From: Streptomyces sp. WZ-12
Lineage (GTDB): Bacteria; Actinomycetota; Actinomycetes; Streptomycetales; Streptomycetaceae
Assembly (NCBI RefSeq): GCF_028898845.1
Contig: NZ_CP118574.1
Location: 2,976,001 to 3,040,000 of the forward strand
DNA length: 64,000 nucleotides
Direction: 5' to 3'
Shown: positions 46,037-55,369 of the stretch, piece by piece
Layout: each line of letters begins with the position of its first letter
How positions within the stretch are numbered: position 1 is the stretch's first letter
Program-made: the position numbers and the translations under genes
Notes under the pieces: generated by a model
Told to the model about the DNA's origin: nothing
Databases searched by the model: none
The model's input: the letters and a program-made list of their open reading frames with translations, nothing else

Positions 46037-46595
46037 CGGTGCAGCCCGCTCCACCACCTCGGCGAAGATCGTGGTGGCGGGCGGCTTCGGCGTCGGCAAG
46101 ACCACGTTCGTCGGCGCCGTCTCAGAGATCAACCCGCTGCGCACCGAAGCCGTGATGACCTCCGCTTCGGCGGGCATCGACGACCTCAGCCACGTCCAGG
46201 ACAAGACGACCACGACCGTGGCGATGGACTTCGGCCGCATCACGCTGGACGAGGACCTGATCCTGTACCTCTTCGGCACACCGGGTCAGGACCGCTTCTG
46301 GTTCATGTGGGACGACCTGGTCCGCGGCGCGATCGGCGCGGTCGTCCTGGTCGACACCCGCCGCCTGGCCGACTGCTTCCCGGCCGTCGACTACTTCGAG
46401 AACAGCGGCCTGCCCTTCGTCATCGCCCTCAACGGCTTCGACGGGCACCAGCCGTACGGGCCGGACGACGTGCGCGAGGCGCTCCAGATAGGCCCCGGCA
46501 CCCCGATCATCACCACCGACGCCCGCCACCGCGCGGAGGCCAAGAGCGCGCTGATCACGCTCGTGGAGCACGCGCTGATGGCCCGGCTCCGCTGA
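46017..46595 (+). CDS. cvnD: CvnD: small GTP/ATP-binding protein (conservon 1)
   Basis: Ras-like GTPase of the conservon. 192 residues from GTG 46017: P-loop GGFGVGKTTFVG near 22-33, switch region TSASAGIDD, G3-like FGTPGQDRFWFMWDDL, and ALNGFDG as the G4-like motif in place of NKxD. Ends EHALMARLR. Differs from the second CvnD at about ten positions. Confidence 0.94.
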   Translation: MDFASSSGAARSTTSAKIVVAGGFGVGKTTFVGAVSEINPLRTEAVMTSASAGIDDLSHVQDKTTTTVAMDFGRITLDEDLILYLFGTPGQDRFWFMWDDLVRGAIGAVVLVDTRRLADCFPAVDYFENSGLPFVIALNGFDGHQPYGPDDVREALQIGPGTPIITTDARHRAEAKSALITLVEHALMARLR

Positions 46596-47004
46596 CCCGG
46601 CCTGCGGCCCGCGCGTCATTCGGCGCGGGCCGCACGGCAGTTGTCCCCGAGGGGGCGTCATCGGGGGTGCGGGCTGCCCGGGTTCGGTTCCCATACACCG
46701 TCGCCGTGATCTGTGTCCTTCGACACGCCCGTAAAGGGCTTCATAACGTTTCGACAGTGAATCGGCGCGCTTTCGACACCCCATGCGCATGGCCGGCTTC
46801 GCTGCGCTCACATTTCTCCCGCCTTTTGCCGCGCCTCGCCCTTAACGCCCCTTTTATCTTGCGGCCTTCAAGGGTTGTTCAAGCCCCGCTCAGTGTTTGG
46901 AACGCACCGCCCTGACGTGCTGAAATTCGCTGAACTCCGGAGTAGTAACGCCCAGAAGAAACGGCACTGCGCGACCGTGCCGTCGCCGAGAGGTTGTTGG
47001 TCGA
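46596..47004. other. Spacer between the two conservons
   Basis: 409 bases. Holds the hairpin at 46603-46634 and, from about 46700 to 46980, a lower-GC stretch likely to contain the promoter of the second conservon. No gene seen. Confidence 0.5.
46603..46634 (+). terminator. Terminator of conservon 1
   Basis: 12-bp perfect stem TGCGGCCCGCGC / GCGCGGGCCGCA with an 8-base loop, 8 bp after the cvnD stop. Confidence 0.8.
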
Positions 47005-50000
47005 GTGAGGCGAAGCACGACGAGCCCCGAGCCGCAGGAACCGCGGCGGGGCAACTTCACGCCGCCGCCCCGCGGTGGCACTGCGACGGCCGCCGACGCG
47101 CCCGCACCTCCGGCCGAAAAGCCCCAGGTCAGCGGCAGCAAGTACGCCCCGCGCAACTGGCGGGTGGCCACCCGGCTCAACGCCATCTTGCTGATCCCGG
47201 TCCTCGTCGGCCTGGTCTTCGGCGGGCTGCGGGTCAACAACTCCCTCGGCACCTGGCAGGACGCCAGGGACGCCGAGAACACCGCCAAGCTCGTTCGCGC
47301 CGCGCTTTCCTACAGCAACGCCCTCATCGACGAGCGGGACCGCACCGCCGCCCCGCTGCTGAAGGGCCGCAAGGACGACCCGACCGTCCAGGAGGCGCGG
47401 GACGCCACCGACGCCGCCGGCAAGGCGTTCCACGAGGCCGCCAAGAGCATGCCGGACAAGCCGGGCCTGCAGCGCCGGATGGCGCTCTTCCAGAAGACCG
47501 AGCCGAAGCTGGCGCAGCTCCGCCAGGTCGCCTTCACCGCCAAGCTCACCGGCGTGCAGACCGAAGAGGGCTACGTCGAGATCCAGCACCCGCTGATGGA
47601 GTTCGCCAACGAACTCGGCCTGGGCACCGGCAACATCACCTCCTACGGGCGCACCGTCTACGCCGTCTCGCTGGCGAAGGCCGCCGAGTCGTTGGAGCGT
47701 TCCATCGGCACCCACCTCCTGGTCGACCCCGCGTCCCCGCAGGGCGGCAAGGAGCACAAGACGCAGTTGACCGCGTTCGCCTCGTACCGCTACCTGGAGG
47801 GCATCGCCATCGGCGAGTACACCTCCGGCGGGACGCCCGAGGACGTGCAGCGGCTGAAGGACGACGCCGCCGGTCTCCAGCGGGCGGCGCAGGCCCAGAT
47901 AGACCGGGCCAAGTCGCAGGCGGAGGCGGCCGGTCAGCAGTTCCGCACCCCGCCGTCGATGGACCAGATGTCCACCCTGATCGCCTCGGGCGCCGCGCCG
48001 GACGCGCTGGCCGCCAAGGGCGTCACACCGGACGCGTACTTCCGCGCCGCCACCGGCAAGTTCGACATGTACCGGTCCATCGAGAAGGACCTGGCGGACA
48101 AGGCGGTGAACGAGGCGGCGCAGATCTCCTCGGACGCCAAGTGGTCCATCTTCGTCGACTCCGGCATCGTGCTGGCCGCGCTGGCCGCCGCGTTCATCGT
48201 GGCCGGGCTGATGGCCCGCCGGATGAGCCGCAACATGCGGGCGCTGCGCAACGCGGCGTTCGGCGTCGCCGAGCAGCGGCTGCCGATGCTGGTCGACCAG
48301 CTCTCGCGCACCGAGCCGGGCCGGGTCGACACCCGCGTGGAGCCGATCCCGATCGCCACCACCGACGAGATCGGCGAGGTCGCCCGCGCCTTCGACCAGG
48401 TGCACCGCGAGGCGGTCCGGCTCGCCGCCGAGCAGGCGCTGCTGCGCGGCAACGTCAACGCGATCTTCACCAACCTCTCGCGCCGCAACCAGGGCCTGAT
48501 CGAGCGTCAACTGGAGCTGATCACCGGCCTGGAGAACAACGAGGCCGACCCGGACCAGTTGGAGAACCTCTTCCGGCTCGACCACCTCGCCACCCGCATG
48601 CGCCGCAACGGCGAGAACCTCCTGATCCTCGCGGGCGAGGAGCCCGGCAGCCGCTGGAACCAGCCGGTGCCGCTGATCGACGTGGTGCGCGCGGCCACCT
48701 CCGAGGTCGAGTCCTACGAGCGGATCGAGCTCAGCGGGGTCCCCGAGAGCGAGATCCACGGCACCGCGGTGACCGACCTGGTGCACCTGCTCTCCGAACT
48801 CCTGGAGAACGCCACCACGTTCTCCTCCCCGCAGACCAAGGTGCGGGTGGCCGCGACCCGACTGCCCGACGGCCGGGTCATGATCGAGATCCACGACAAG
48901 GGCATCGGGCTGACCCCCGAGGACTTCGCGGACATCAACCACAAGCTGGCCAACCCGCCGAGCGTGGACGCCGCGGTCTCCCAGCGGATGGGCCTGTTCG
49001 TGGTCGGCCGGCTGGCCGACCGGCACGGCATCCGGGTCCAGTTGCGCCCCTCGGGCGAACAGGCCGGCACCACGTCGCTGGTCATGCTGCCGGAGGCGAT
49101 CACCCACGGCGGTGGCGGCGACGAGCAGTTCGACGACACCTTCACCGTCTCCCGAATCGTCCCCGAGCACCAGCAGGCCGCCTACCAGGACGACGCCCGC
49201 ACCGCCGCGGAGTTCGGCTTCGACGACGGCCTCCAGGGGGCCGCGGGCCCCGCGGCGGAGCTCGACCCGGTGGGTCGCTCGCTGCTGCGCGAGGAGCGCC
49301 GCGCGGCCCTGGAGGCGCAGGCCGCCGCCGGGCAGCCCGCGCCCCAACAGGCCGACACCCGACCGCTGTTCCGCGACGAGGTGACCGACGGCTTCCAGGG
49401 GCACCCGACGCCGTATGCGGAGCCCGGCCAGCCGCTCTACGACGACCGCTCCTACGGTGGTGAGGCGTTCGCCGCCCCGAACCCGATGGAGACCACCGGC
49501 CAGTACCCCTACGCCCCGCAGGACGCGGGTCACGTGGACGGCTGGGCCCCGCGGGAGAGCGGCCGGGTTGACGGCTGGGCCCCGCAGGAAACCGGCCAGG
49601 TGAACGAGTGGGCCGAACCCGCCGCGCACCAGGGGTACTTCGGATCGGAAGCGGAATCTGACCGGAATCCAACTGCCGCTCCCGCGGATGCCTCCGAGCG
49701 CGTAACATTCGAGCGTCCCGGCCCCTCCGCGAGCACGGTCCAGTCGCTGACCGACGCCGGTCTTCCGTTCCGCGGAGCCGACTCGCCGCAGGATCAGCAG
49801 CAGACGGCACCGGAGAGCGGCCAGGACGACGGCTCCGCCTGGCGCAGCGAGAACGACGAGCGCTGGCAGCGGGCGGAGCGACTGCGCCAGCCGTCGGCGG
49901 GCGGGGTCACCGCTTCGGGCCTTCCCCGGCGGGTGCCCAAGGCCAATTTGGTCGAGGGCACCGCGGAGCAGACCACGCAGGGCGGCCCCCAGGTCTCCCG

Positions 50001-50154
50001 CGCTCCGGAGGACGTCCGCGGCAGGCTGAGCAATCTGCGCCGCGGTGTCCAGCAGGGGCGCAGCGCCGGCACCGGCACGGACCCCTCCCCGGGGGTCCCC
50101 CAGAATGACCAACAGGGCTTCGGCCCCGGCAGCACCTACGATCAGGAGCGTTAG
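47005..50154 (+). CDS. cvnA: CvnA: nitrate/nitrite-sensor-type histidine kinase-like protein (conservon 2)
   Basis: 1049 residues from GTG 47005. TM1 about 59-79 (NAILLIPVLVGLVFGGL), NIT-type sensor region to about 380, TM2 about 383-406, HAMP, the conserved LRGNVNAIFTNLSRRNQGL, HATPase_c with ELLENATTFSSP near 598 and DKGIGL near 631, then a disordered tail with three copies of a VDGWAP-like motif (HVDGWAPRES, RVDGWAPQET, QVNEWAEP at 49531-49620). It ends in the same GLPRRVPKANLVEGTAEQ / VRGRLSNLRRGVQQGR block as conservon 1. Sensor and tail differ clearly from the first CvnA, so a different signal is likely. Confidence 0.93.
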   Translation: MRRSTTSPEPQEPRRGNFTPPPRGGTATAADAPAPPAEKPQVSGSKYAPRNWRVATRLNAILLIPVLVGLVFGGLRVNNSLGTWQDARDAENTAKLVRAALSYSNALIDERDRTAAPLLKGRKDDPTVQEARDATDAAGKAFHEAAKSMPDKPGLQRRMALFQKTEPKLAQLRQVAFTAKLTGVQTEEGYVEIQHPLMEFANELGLGTGNITSYGRTVYAVSLAKAAESLERSIGTHLLVDPASPQGGKEHKTQLTAFASYRYLEGIAIGEYTSGGTPEDVQRLKDDAAGLQRAAQAQIDRAKSQAEAAGQQFRTPPSMDQMSTLIASGAAPDALAAKGVTPDAYFRAATGKFDMYRSIEKDLADKAVNEAAQISSDAKWSIFVDSGIVLAALAAAFIVAGLMARRMSRNMRALRNAAFGVAEQRLPMLVDQLSRTEPGRVDTRVEPIPIATTDEIGEVARAFDQVHREAVRLAAEQALLRGNVNAIFTNLSRRNQGLIERQLELITGLENNEADPDQLENLFRLDHLATRMRRNGENLLILAGEEPGSRWNQPVPLIDVVRAATSEVESYERIELSGVPESEIHGTAVTDLVHLLSELLENATTFSSPQTKVRVAATRLPDGRVMIEIHDKGIGLTPEDFADINHKLANPPSVDAAVSQRMGLFVVGRLADRHGIRVQLRPSGEQAGTTSLVMLPEAITHGGGGDEQFDDTFTVSRIVPEHQQAAYQDDARTAAEFGFDDGLQGAAGPAAELDPVGRSLLREERRAALEAQAAAGQPAPQQADTRPLFRDEVTDGFQGHPTPYAEPGQPLYDDRSYGGEAFAAPNPMETTGQYPYAPQDAGHVDGWAPRESGRVDGWAPQETGQVNEWAEPAAHQGYFGSEAESDRNPTAAPADASERVTFERPGPSASTVQSLTDAGLPFRGADSPQDQQQTAPESGQDDGSAWRSENDERWQRAERLRQPSAGGVTASGLPRRVPKANLVEGTAEQTTQGGPQVSRAPEDVRGRLSNLRRGVQQGRSAGTGTDPSPGVPQNDQQGFGPGSTYDQER

Positions 50155-50155
50155 T

Positions 50156-50578
50156 GTGAGCCCGATGAGCCAGGCGGCGCAGAATCTGAACTGGTTGATC
50201 ACCAACTTCGTGGAGAACACCCCCGGGGTGTCCCACACGGTCGTGGTCTCCGCGGACGGTCTCCTCCTCGCGATGTCCGAGGGCTTCCCCCGCGACCGCG
50301 CCGATCAACTAGCGGCGGTGGCCTCCGGGTTGACCTCGCTCACCTCCGGCGCGTCCCGCATCTTCGAGGGCGGGAGCGTCAACCAGACCGTGGTGGAGAT
50401 GGAGCGTGGTTTCCTCTTCATCATGTCCGTCTCCGACGGATCGTCGCTGGCCGTCCTGGCGCACCCCGAGTGCGACATCGGCCTCGTCGGTTACGAGATG
50501 GCCCTGTTGGTCGACCGCGCGGGCACCGTCCTGACGCCCGACCTCCGCGCAGAACTGCAGGGCAGCCTTCTCAACTAG
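50156..50578 (+). CDS. cvnB: CvnB: roadblock/LC7-domain protein (conservon 2)
   Basis: 140 residues, GTG start one base after the cvnA stop, behind GGAG. Same roadblock/LC7 fold as the first copy; only Thr/Ser in GG(T/S)VNQ and the last residue differ. Nucleotide identity is also very high, including synonymous positions. Confidence 0.94.
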   Translation: MSPMSQAAQNLNWLITNFVENTPGVSHTVVVSADGLLLAMSEGFPRDRADQLAAVASGLTSLTSGASRIFEGGSVNQTVVEMERGFLFIMSVSDGSSLAVLAHPECDIGLVGYEMALLVDRAGTVLTPDLRAELQGSLLN

Positions 50579-50662
50579 CAGACAGGCAGTGCGTTTCCCG
50601 CCACCGCACCATAGGGTTCGGTGGCGCGACCGGCGTCAGATAGGCAAGTTGGAGGAGGAAAC

Positions 50663-51268
50663 GTGGCAACGCCCCCTAGCGGCTACCCGTATGGATCCGG
50701 ACAGCAGTCCGGCTCCCAGGGCGAGACCCATCACAACCGCTTCAACTTCCCGTCCGCGCCCAGCCGCAGGCCGCAGCACCCCGCTCAGCAGCAGGGCCCG
50801 TACCGTCCCCAGCCTTACGGGCCCCCGCCGACCGAGCCCTCGCCGTACGACCAGCCGCAGCCGCCGCGCATCCAGCCGGTGCAGCCGCCGCGGCCGGCGC
50901 CCGAGCCCGCCCCCACGGGCGGACCGAGCAATCCGCTCGTGCGTCCGTACGCGATGACCGGGGGCCGGACCCGGCCGCGCTACCAGCTCGCGATCGAGGC
51001 GCTGGTCAGCACGACCGCGGATCCCGCGAAGCTGCAGGGCCAGTTGCCGGAGCACCAGCGCATCTGCCACCTCTGCCGCGAAATCAAATCGGTTGCCGAG
51101 ATCTCGGCCCTCCTCTCCATCCCCCTCGGCGTCGCCCGGATCCTCGTCGCCGACCTGGCGGAGGCCGGACTCGTCGCCATCCATCAGCCCGGCGGGGACG
51201 AGACCGCCGGCGGACAGCCAGATGTGACACTGCTCGAAAGGGTGCTCAGTGGACTTCGCAAGCTCTAG
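50663..51268 (+). CDS. cvnC: CvnC: DUF742 protein (conservon 2)
   Basis: 201 residues from GTG 50663, which follows GGAGGAGG; this RBS decides the start. A Pro/Gln-rich disordered N-terminus (about 1-92) is longer than in the first copy, followed by the DUF742 core LVRPYAMTGGRTRPRYQLAI to VLSGLRKL. Overlaps cvnD by 20 bases as in unit 1. Confidence 0.93.
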   Translation: MATPPSGYPYGSGQQSGSQGETHHNRFNFPSAPSRRPQHPAQQQGPYRPQPYGPPPTEPSPYDQPQPPRIQPVQPPRPAPEPAPTGGPSNPLVRPYAMTGGRTRPRYQLAIEALVSTTADPAKLQGQLPEHQRICHLCREIKSVAEISALLSIPLGVARILVADLAEAGLVAIHQPGGDETAGGQPDVTLLERVLSGLRKL

Positions 51269-51827
51269 CGGTGCAGCCCGCTCCACCACCTCGGCGAAGA
51301 TCGTGGTGGCGGGCGGCTTCGGCGTGGGCAAGACCACGTTCGTCGGGGCCGTCTCAGAGATCAACCCGCTGCGCACCGAAGCCGTGATGACCTCCGCTTC
51401 GGCGGGCATCGACGACCTCACGCACGCACCGGACAAGACGACCACGACCGTGGCGATGGACTTCGGCCGGATCACCCTGGACCAGGACCTGATCCTGTAC
51501 CTCTTCGGCACACCGGGTCAGGACCGCTTCTGGTTCATGTGGGACGACCTGGTCCGCGGTGCCATCGGCGCGGTCGTCCTGGTCGACACCCGGCGGCTCG
51601 CCGACTGCTTCCCGGCCGTCGACTACTTCGAGAACAGCGGCCTGCCCTTCGTCATCGCCCTCAACGGCTTCGACGGGCACCAGCCCTACACGCCCGACGA
51701 GGTCCGTGAGGCGCTGCAGATCGGCCCGGACGCGCCGATCATCACCACCGACGCGCGGCACCGCAGCGAGGCCAAGAGCGCGCTGATCACGCTCGTGGAG
51801 CACGCGCTGATGGCCCGGCTGCGCTGA
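51249..51827 (+). CDS. cvnD: CvnD: small GTP/ATP-binding protein (conservon 2)
   Basis: 192 residues, GTG start inside the cvnC end. P-loop GGFGVGKTTFVG, FGTPGQDRFWFMWDDL and ALNGFDG as in unit 1. The first 56 residues are identical between the two copies; differences cluster in the later half. Confidence 0.94.
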   Translation: MDFASSSGAARSTTSAKIVVAGGFGVGKTTFVGAVSEINPLRTEAVMTSASAGIDDLTHAPDKTTTTVAMDFGRITLDQDLILYLFGTPGQDRFWFMWDDLVRGAIGAVVLVDTRRLADCFPAVDYFENSGLPFVIALNGFDGHQPYTPDEVREALQIGPDAPIITTDARHRSEAKSALITLVEHALMARLR

Positions 51828-51872
51828 CGGCCCGGTGCCGGCAACCCGCCGGCCCGCACGCCGCATTGACGA

Positions 51873-51905
51873 AGGCCCCCGCACACCTGCCAGGTGCGGG
51901 GGCCT
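51873..51905. terminator. Bidirectional terminator between cvnD and the kinase gene
   Basis: 12-bp perfect stem AGGCCCCCGCAC / GTGCGGGGGCCT between convergent genes. Confidence 0.85.
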
Positions 51906-51923
51906 CGTCGTGTCACCGGCGGG

Positions 51924-53741
51924 TCAGCGCAGGGTGCTGCCGACGGCGGTGAGCAGGAGCGCGAGCGAGACCGCGCCGGCGTCGGGGTGGCCGTAGCCGA
52001 GCGCCCCCATGCGGGCCGCGCGGCCGCGGGCCGGGGTGAGGCGGGCGGTGTCCGCGGCGGCCCGGGTGGCGGCCTCCGCGGCGGCCTGCCACGCCTTGGA
52101 CAGGCCCTGTGCGGCGCGGGCCCGGAGCTCGCGCCGGAACGGGTCCAGGGCGTCCAGCATGGTCTTCTCCCCCACGGTGGCGCCGCCGAGTTCGCCGACG
52201 GCCCGCTGGGCGGCGTCCACCGCGTCCGCGAACAGCGCGGCGCCGCGGGCGTCCTCGGGGGCCCGGAGCAGGACGGCGCCGGCCTCGGCCAACAGGGCGC
52301 CGTACAGCGCCCCGGAGGCGCCCCCGGAGGCGTCGGCCAGCGCCAGCCCGGCGGCGAGCAGCGCGGTCCCGGCCGACCGCGGGTCGTCGGCCGGCCCCGG
52401 CTCGGCCGTGGCGGCGGCCGCCACGGCGGCGCGCAACCCGCGGACGATGCCGATCCCGTGGTCCCCGTCGCCGGCCACCGCGTCCAGCCGCCCCAACTCC
52501 TCCTCGTTGGCCGCGACGAGCTCCAGCGCGGCATGCAACGCCGCCGCCACGGGCAGACCCCCACCGGGGGATGTGCCGTCCCCTAGGGGCGCCGCGCCAC
52601 CGCCCCCTACGGGCCCGCCCACCGCCGCGACCATGCTCGCGCCCGCCTCCGTCGGCTCCTCCGACTCGCCCGCCCCGTCGGCCCGTTGGTCGTCCCCGGG
52701 CCCGTACGCCCCGGGCAGGCTGCGGAACGCCGGGGTGTCGCAGGGCGCGTCGTAGAGGGCGGCCAGTTCGTCGTCGAGGGCCATCAGCGACAGCGAGACC
52801 CCGGCCATGTCGAAGGAGGTCACGAACTCCCCGACCTCCGGCCGGAACGGGCGCAGACCCGCCGCCCGCAGCCGCCGGTTGACCTGCCGGTACACCACGA
52901 ACATCTCCTCGCACTTGGTGCGCCCCAGCCCGTTGAGGAGCACCGCGACCCGACCGTCCCCGACGGGCAGCTCCGGCAGCAGATTGCCGACCAGCTCGTC
53001 GGCCAGCTCGGCGGCGGTCAGTTGGCGGGTGGTGCGCAGCCCCGGTTCGCCGTGGATGCCCATGCCCAGCTCGGTGGTGCCGCCGTTGACGGTGAACAGC
53101 GGCTCGGCCGCGCCCGGGAGGGTGCAGCCGGCGAACGCGGCGGCGAAGGTGCGGGTGTGGTCGTTGGCGCGGGCCGCGAGGCGGGCGACGGAGTCCAGGT
53201 CGTCGCCGCGCTCGGCGGCCGCGCCGGCGACCTTGAAGACGAAGAGGTCGCCGGCCACCCCGCGCCGGTCCCGGGACGGGTCGATCGGCTGGCCCTCCAC
53301 CGGCGGCGGCCCGCTGGCCACGTCGTCGGTGACCAGCACCGTCCGGGTCGCCACGCCCTCGGCCGTGAGCCGCCGCGCGGCCAGCCCGAAGTGCATCACG
53401 TCGCCCGCGTAGTTGCCGTAGGTGAGCAGCACGCCGGCGCCGCCGTCCGCGGCCCGGACGGTGCGGTAGATCTGCTCGGCGCTGGGGCTGGCGAAGACGT
53501 CGCCGACCGCGGCGGCGTCCGCGAGCCCGGGCCCCACCAGCCCCGCGAAGGCCGGGTAGTGGCCGGAGCCGCCGCCGATGACGACCGCGACCTTGCCGGG
53601 GCGGGGCGCGTGGCGGCCGACGATGCCGTAGGCGCCCGGGACCCGGCGGACCGTGCGCGCATAGGCGTCGGCCAACCCTTCCAACCAGTCCTCGCGGAAG
53701 GTCTCCAGGTGGTGTCCGAGGCCGGCGGGTTCGGTCGTCAT
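51924..53741 (-). CDS. DhaK-DhaL fusion kinase (dihydroxyacetone/erythrulose kinase family)
   Basis: ATP-dependent kinase for a short ketose. 605 residues from ATG 53741. DhaK part (about 1-330): VIGGGSGHYPAFAGLVG, GDVFASPSAEQI, and GMGIHGEPG with the His expected to bind the substrate carbonyl. Disordered Gly/Pro/Glu linker (about 345-395). DhaL part (about 400-605): DAVAGDGDHGIGI with Mg-binding Asp, DASGGASGALYG, GEKTMLDAL, GHPDAGAVS. Divergent from a CsbX/RbtT-type transporter, which suggests uptake and phosphorylation of a polyol-derived sugar such as erythrulose or dihydroxyacetone; the substrate is inferred only. Confidence 0.9.
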   Translation of the reverse strand: MTTEPAGLGHHLETFREDWLEGLADAYARTVRRVPGAYGIVGRHAPRPGKVAVVIGGGSGHYPAFAGLVGPGLADAAAVGDVFASPSAEQIYRTVRAADGGAGVLLTYGNYAGDVMHFGLAARRLTAEGVATRTVLVTDDVASGPPPVEGQPIDPSRDRRGVAGDLFVFKVAGAAAERGDDLDSVARLAARANDHTRTFAAAFAGCTLPGAAEPLFTVNGGTTELGMGIHGEPGLRTTRQLTAAELADELVGNLLPELPVGDGRVAVLLNGLGRTKCEEMFVVYRQVNRRLRAAGLRPFRPEVGEFVTSFDMAGVSLSLMALDDELAALYDAPCDTPAFRSLPGAYGPGDDQRADGAGESEEPTEAGASMVAAVGGPVGGGGAAPLGDGTSPGGGLPVAAALHAALELVAANEEELGRLDAVAGDGDHGIGIVRGLRAAVAAAATAEPGPADDPRSAGTALLAAGLALADASGGASGALYGALLAEAGAVLLRAPEDARGAALFADAVDAAQRAVGELGGATVGEKTMLDALDPFRRELRARAAQGLSKAWQAAAEAATRAAADTARLTPARGRAARMGALGYGHPDAGAVSLALLLTAVGSTLR

Positions 53742-53873
53742 CAGGCCACACTCCTTTGTTTCTGCCTCTGTTGGATTTAACACCCAGATCACAGATTCGT
53801 CACCCCTGGCGGCCGAAACCCCGTGCAATCCTGTGGGAATTGCCGCCAAGAAAACCCTGCATCACACCTTGCA

Positions 53874-53886
53874 TGTGAACTTCACA
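53874..53886. promoter_or_regulatory. Palindrome in the kinase/transporter divergent promoter
   Basis: TGTGAA-C-TTCACA, a perfect 13-bp palindrome in the 191-bp region between the two genes; candidate operator of an unidentified regulator. GCATG-like repeats flank it. Confidence 0.5.
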
Positions 53887-53932
53887 GGATTCATGCTGCT
53901 GCCATCACACCCGCACCCGCCGGAGGCGTGCA

Positions 53933-55216
53933 ATGGCAGCATCCCCTCTCCTCGACCGGATCGGCATCCCCAAAGCCCTGGTCTTCGGCTATCTCGGCGT
54001 GTTGCTGTTCATGGTCGGCGACGGGGTCGAGTCCGGCTTCATCGCGCCGTTCATGGCCGACCACGGCGCCGGCACCGAGGTCCGCGCCTCCTACGTCATC
54101 ACCGCCTACGGCATCACCGTGATGCTCGCCTCCTGGCTCTCCGGCGCCCTCTCCGACCTGTGGGGCCCGCGCCGGGTGATGCAACTGGGCCTGGCCGTCT
54201 GGATCGTCTTCGACGTCCTCTACCTCACCCTCGCCCTCGGCCCGCACAACTACCCGCTGATGCTGGTCTTCTACGGCCTCCGCGGCTTCGGCTACCCGCT
54301 CTTCGCCTTCGGCTTCCTGGTCTGGATCACCGCCACCGCCCCCAAGGCCCGCATGGGCACCGCGGTCGGCTGGTTCTACGTCGCCTTCACCGGCGGCCTG
54401 CCCACCCTCGGCTCGCTCGTCGCCGGCGCCACCAACCCCTGGTTCGGCCCCTTCGGCACCCTCTGGATCGCCCTCGGCATCATCGTCCTCGGCGGCGCCT
54501 GCTGCCTCCTCGGCGTCCGCGAACGCACCGGCTTCGCCCGCCTCGCCCCACCCGAGGTCAAACCCGTCCAGTCCCTGGTCTCCAGCCTCTCCATCGCCTG
54601 GACCCACCCCAAGGTCGCCGTCGGCTGCATCGTCCGCATCATCAACACCGCCCCGGAATTCGGCTTCCTGGTCTTCCTCCCGACCTTCTTCGGCAAGGAG
54701 TTGGGCTTCGGCGAGGGCCGCTGGCTGACCCTGCTCGCCGTCATCTACGGCACCAACGTCTTCTGCAACCTGCTCTTCGGCGTCATCGGCGACAGGATCG
54801 GCTGGCGCCGCACCATCGCCACCTTCGGCGGCCTGGGCTGCGCGGTGACCACCCTCACCCTGTACTTCGTCCCCCAGGCCGTCGGCCCCCACTACTGGGT
54901 CGCCGTCCTCGTCGGCATGCTCTACGGCGTCACCCTCGCCGGCTTCGTCTCCATCTCCGCCCTCGTCCCGGCCCTCGCCCCCGACAACAAGGGCGGCGCC
55001 ATGGCCCTCCTCAACCTCGGCGCCGGCGGCGCCGCCTTCGTCGGCCCCGCCCTCGTCAGCCTCTTCCTCGACCCCCTGGGCCCCGCCGGCGTGGTCATCA
55101 TCTTCGCCGCCCTCTACGTCGTGGCCGCCCTCCTCACCCTCTACCTCAAACTCCCGGAGGGCCACGCCACCCCCACGCCCCACGCCGAGACCCCCACCGC
55201 GGCCACCCACGTCTGA
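53933..55216 (+). CDS. MFS transporter, RbtT/DalT/CsbX-like
   Basis: 12-helix major facilitator, 427 residues, ATG with GGAGG 8 bases upstream. GYLGVLLFMVGDGVESGF in helix 1, the MFS loop motif ALSDLWGPRR between helices 2 and 3, ending in a hydrophilic His/Thr-rich tail. Helix 1 and the GVESGFIAPF motif fit the polyol branch (ribitol/arabitol-type) of my memory. Divergent from the DhaK-DhaL kinase, so probably uptake for the same pathway. Confidence 0.87.
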   Translation: MAASPLLDRIGIPKALVFGYLGVLLFMVGDGVESGFIAPFMADHGAGTEVRASYVITAYGITVMLASWLSGALSDLWGPRRVMQLGLAVWIVFDVLYLTLALGPHNYPLMLVFYGLRGFGYPLFAFGFLVWITATAPKARMGTAVGWFYVAFTGGLPTLGSLVAGATNPWFGPFGTLWIALGIIVLGGACCLLGVRERTGFARLAPPEVKPVQSLVSSLSIAWTHPKVAVGCIVRIINTAPEFGFLVFLPTFFGKELGFGEGRWLTLLAVIYGTNVFCNLLFGVIGDRIGWRRTIATFGGLGCAVTTLTLYFVPQAVGPHYWVAVLVGMLYGVTLAGFVSISALVPALAPDNKGGAMALLNLGAGGAAFVGPALVSLFLDPLGPAGVVIIFAALYVVAALLTLYLKLPEGHATPTPHAETPTAATHV

Positions 55217-55369
55217 ACGCCCCGCCCCAACCCACGAGTTGAGCCGGTGACGCTCGGCCCCACAGGCGGACAGGCCCTCCCGCCCCCACCAAGACGCGGA
55301 CAAACAGACGGCGGCCCCCACACCGACAAGGTGCGAGGGCCGCCGAACGCGCAACGGGCTAGCGGTACC

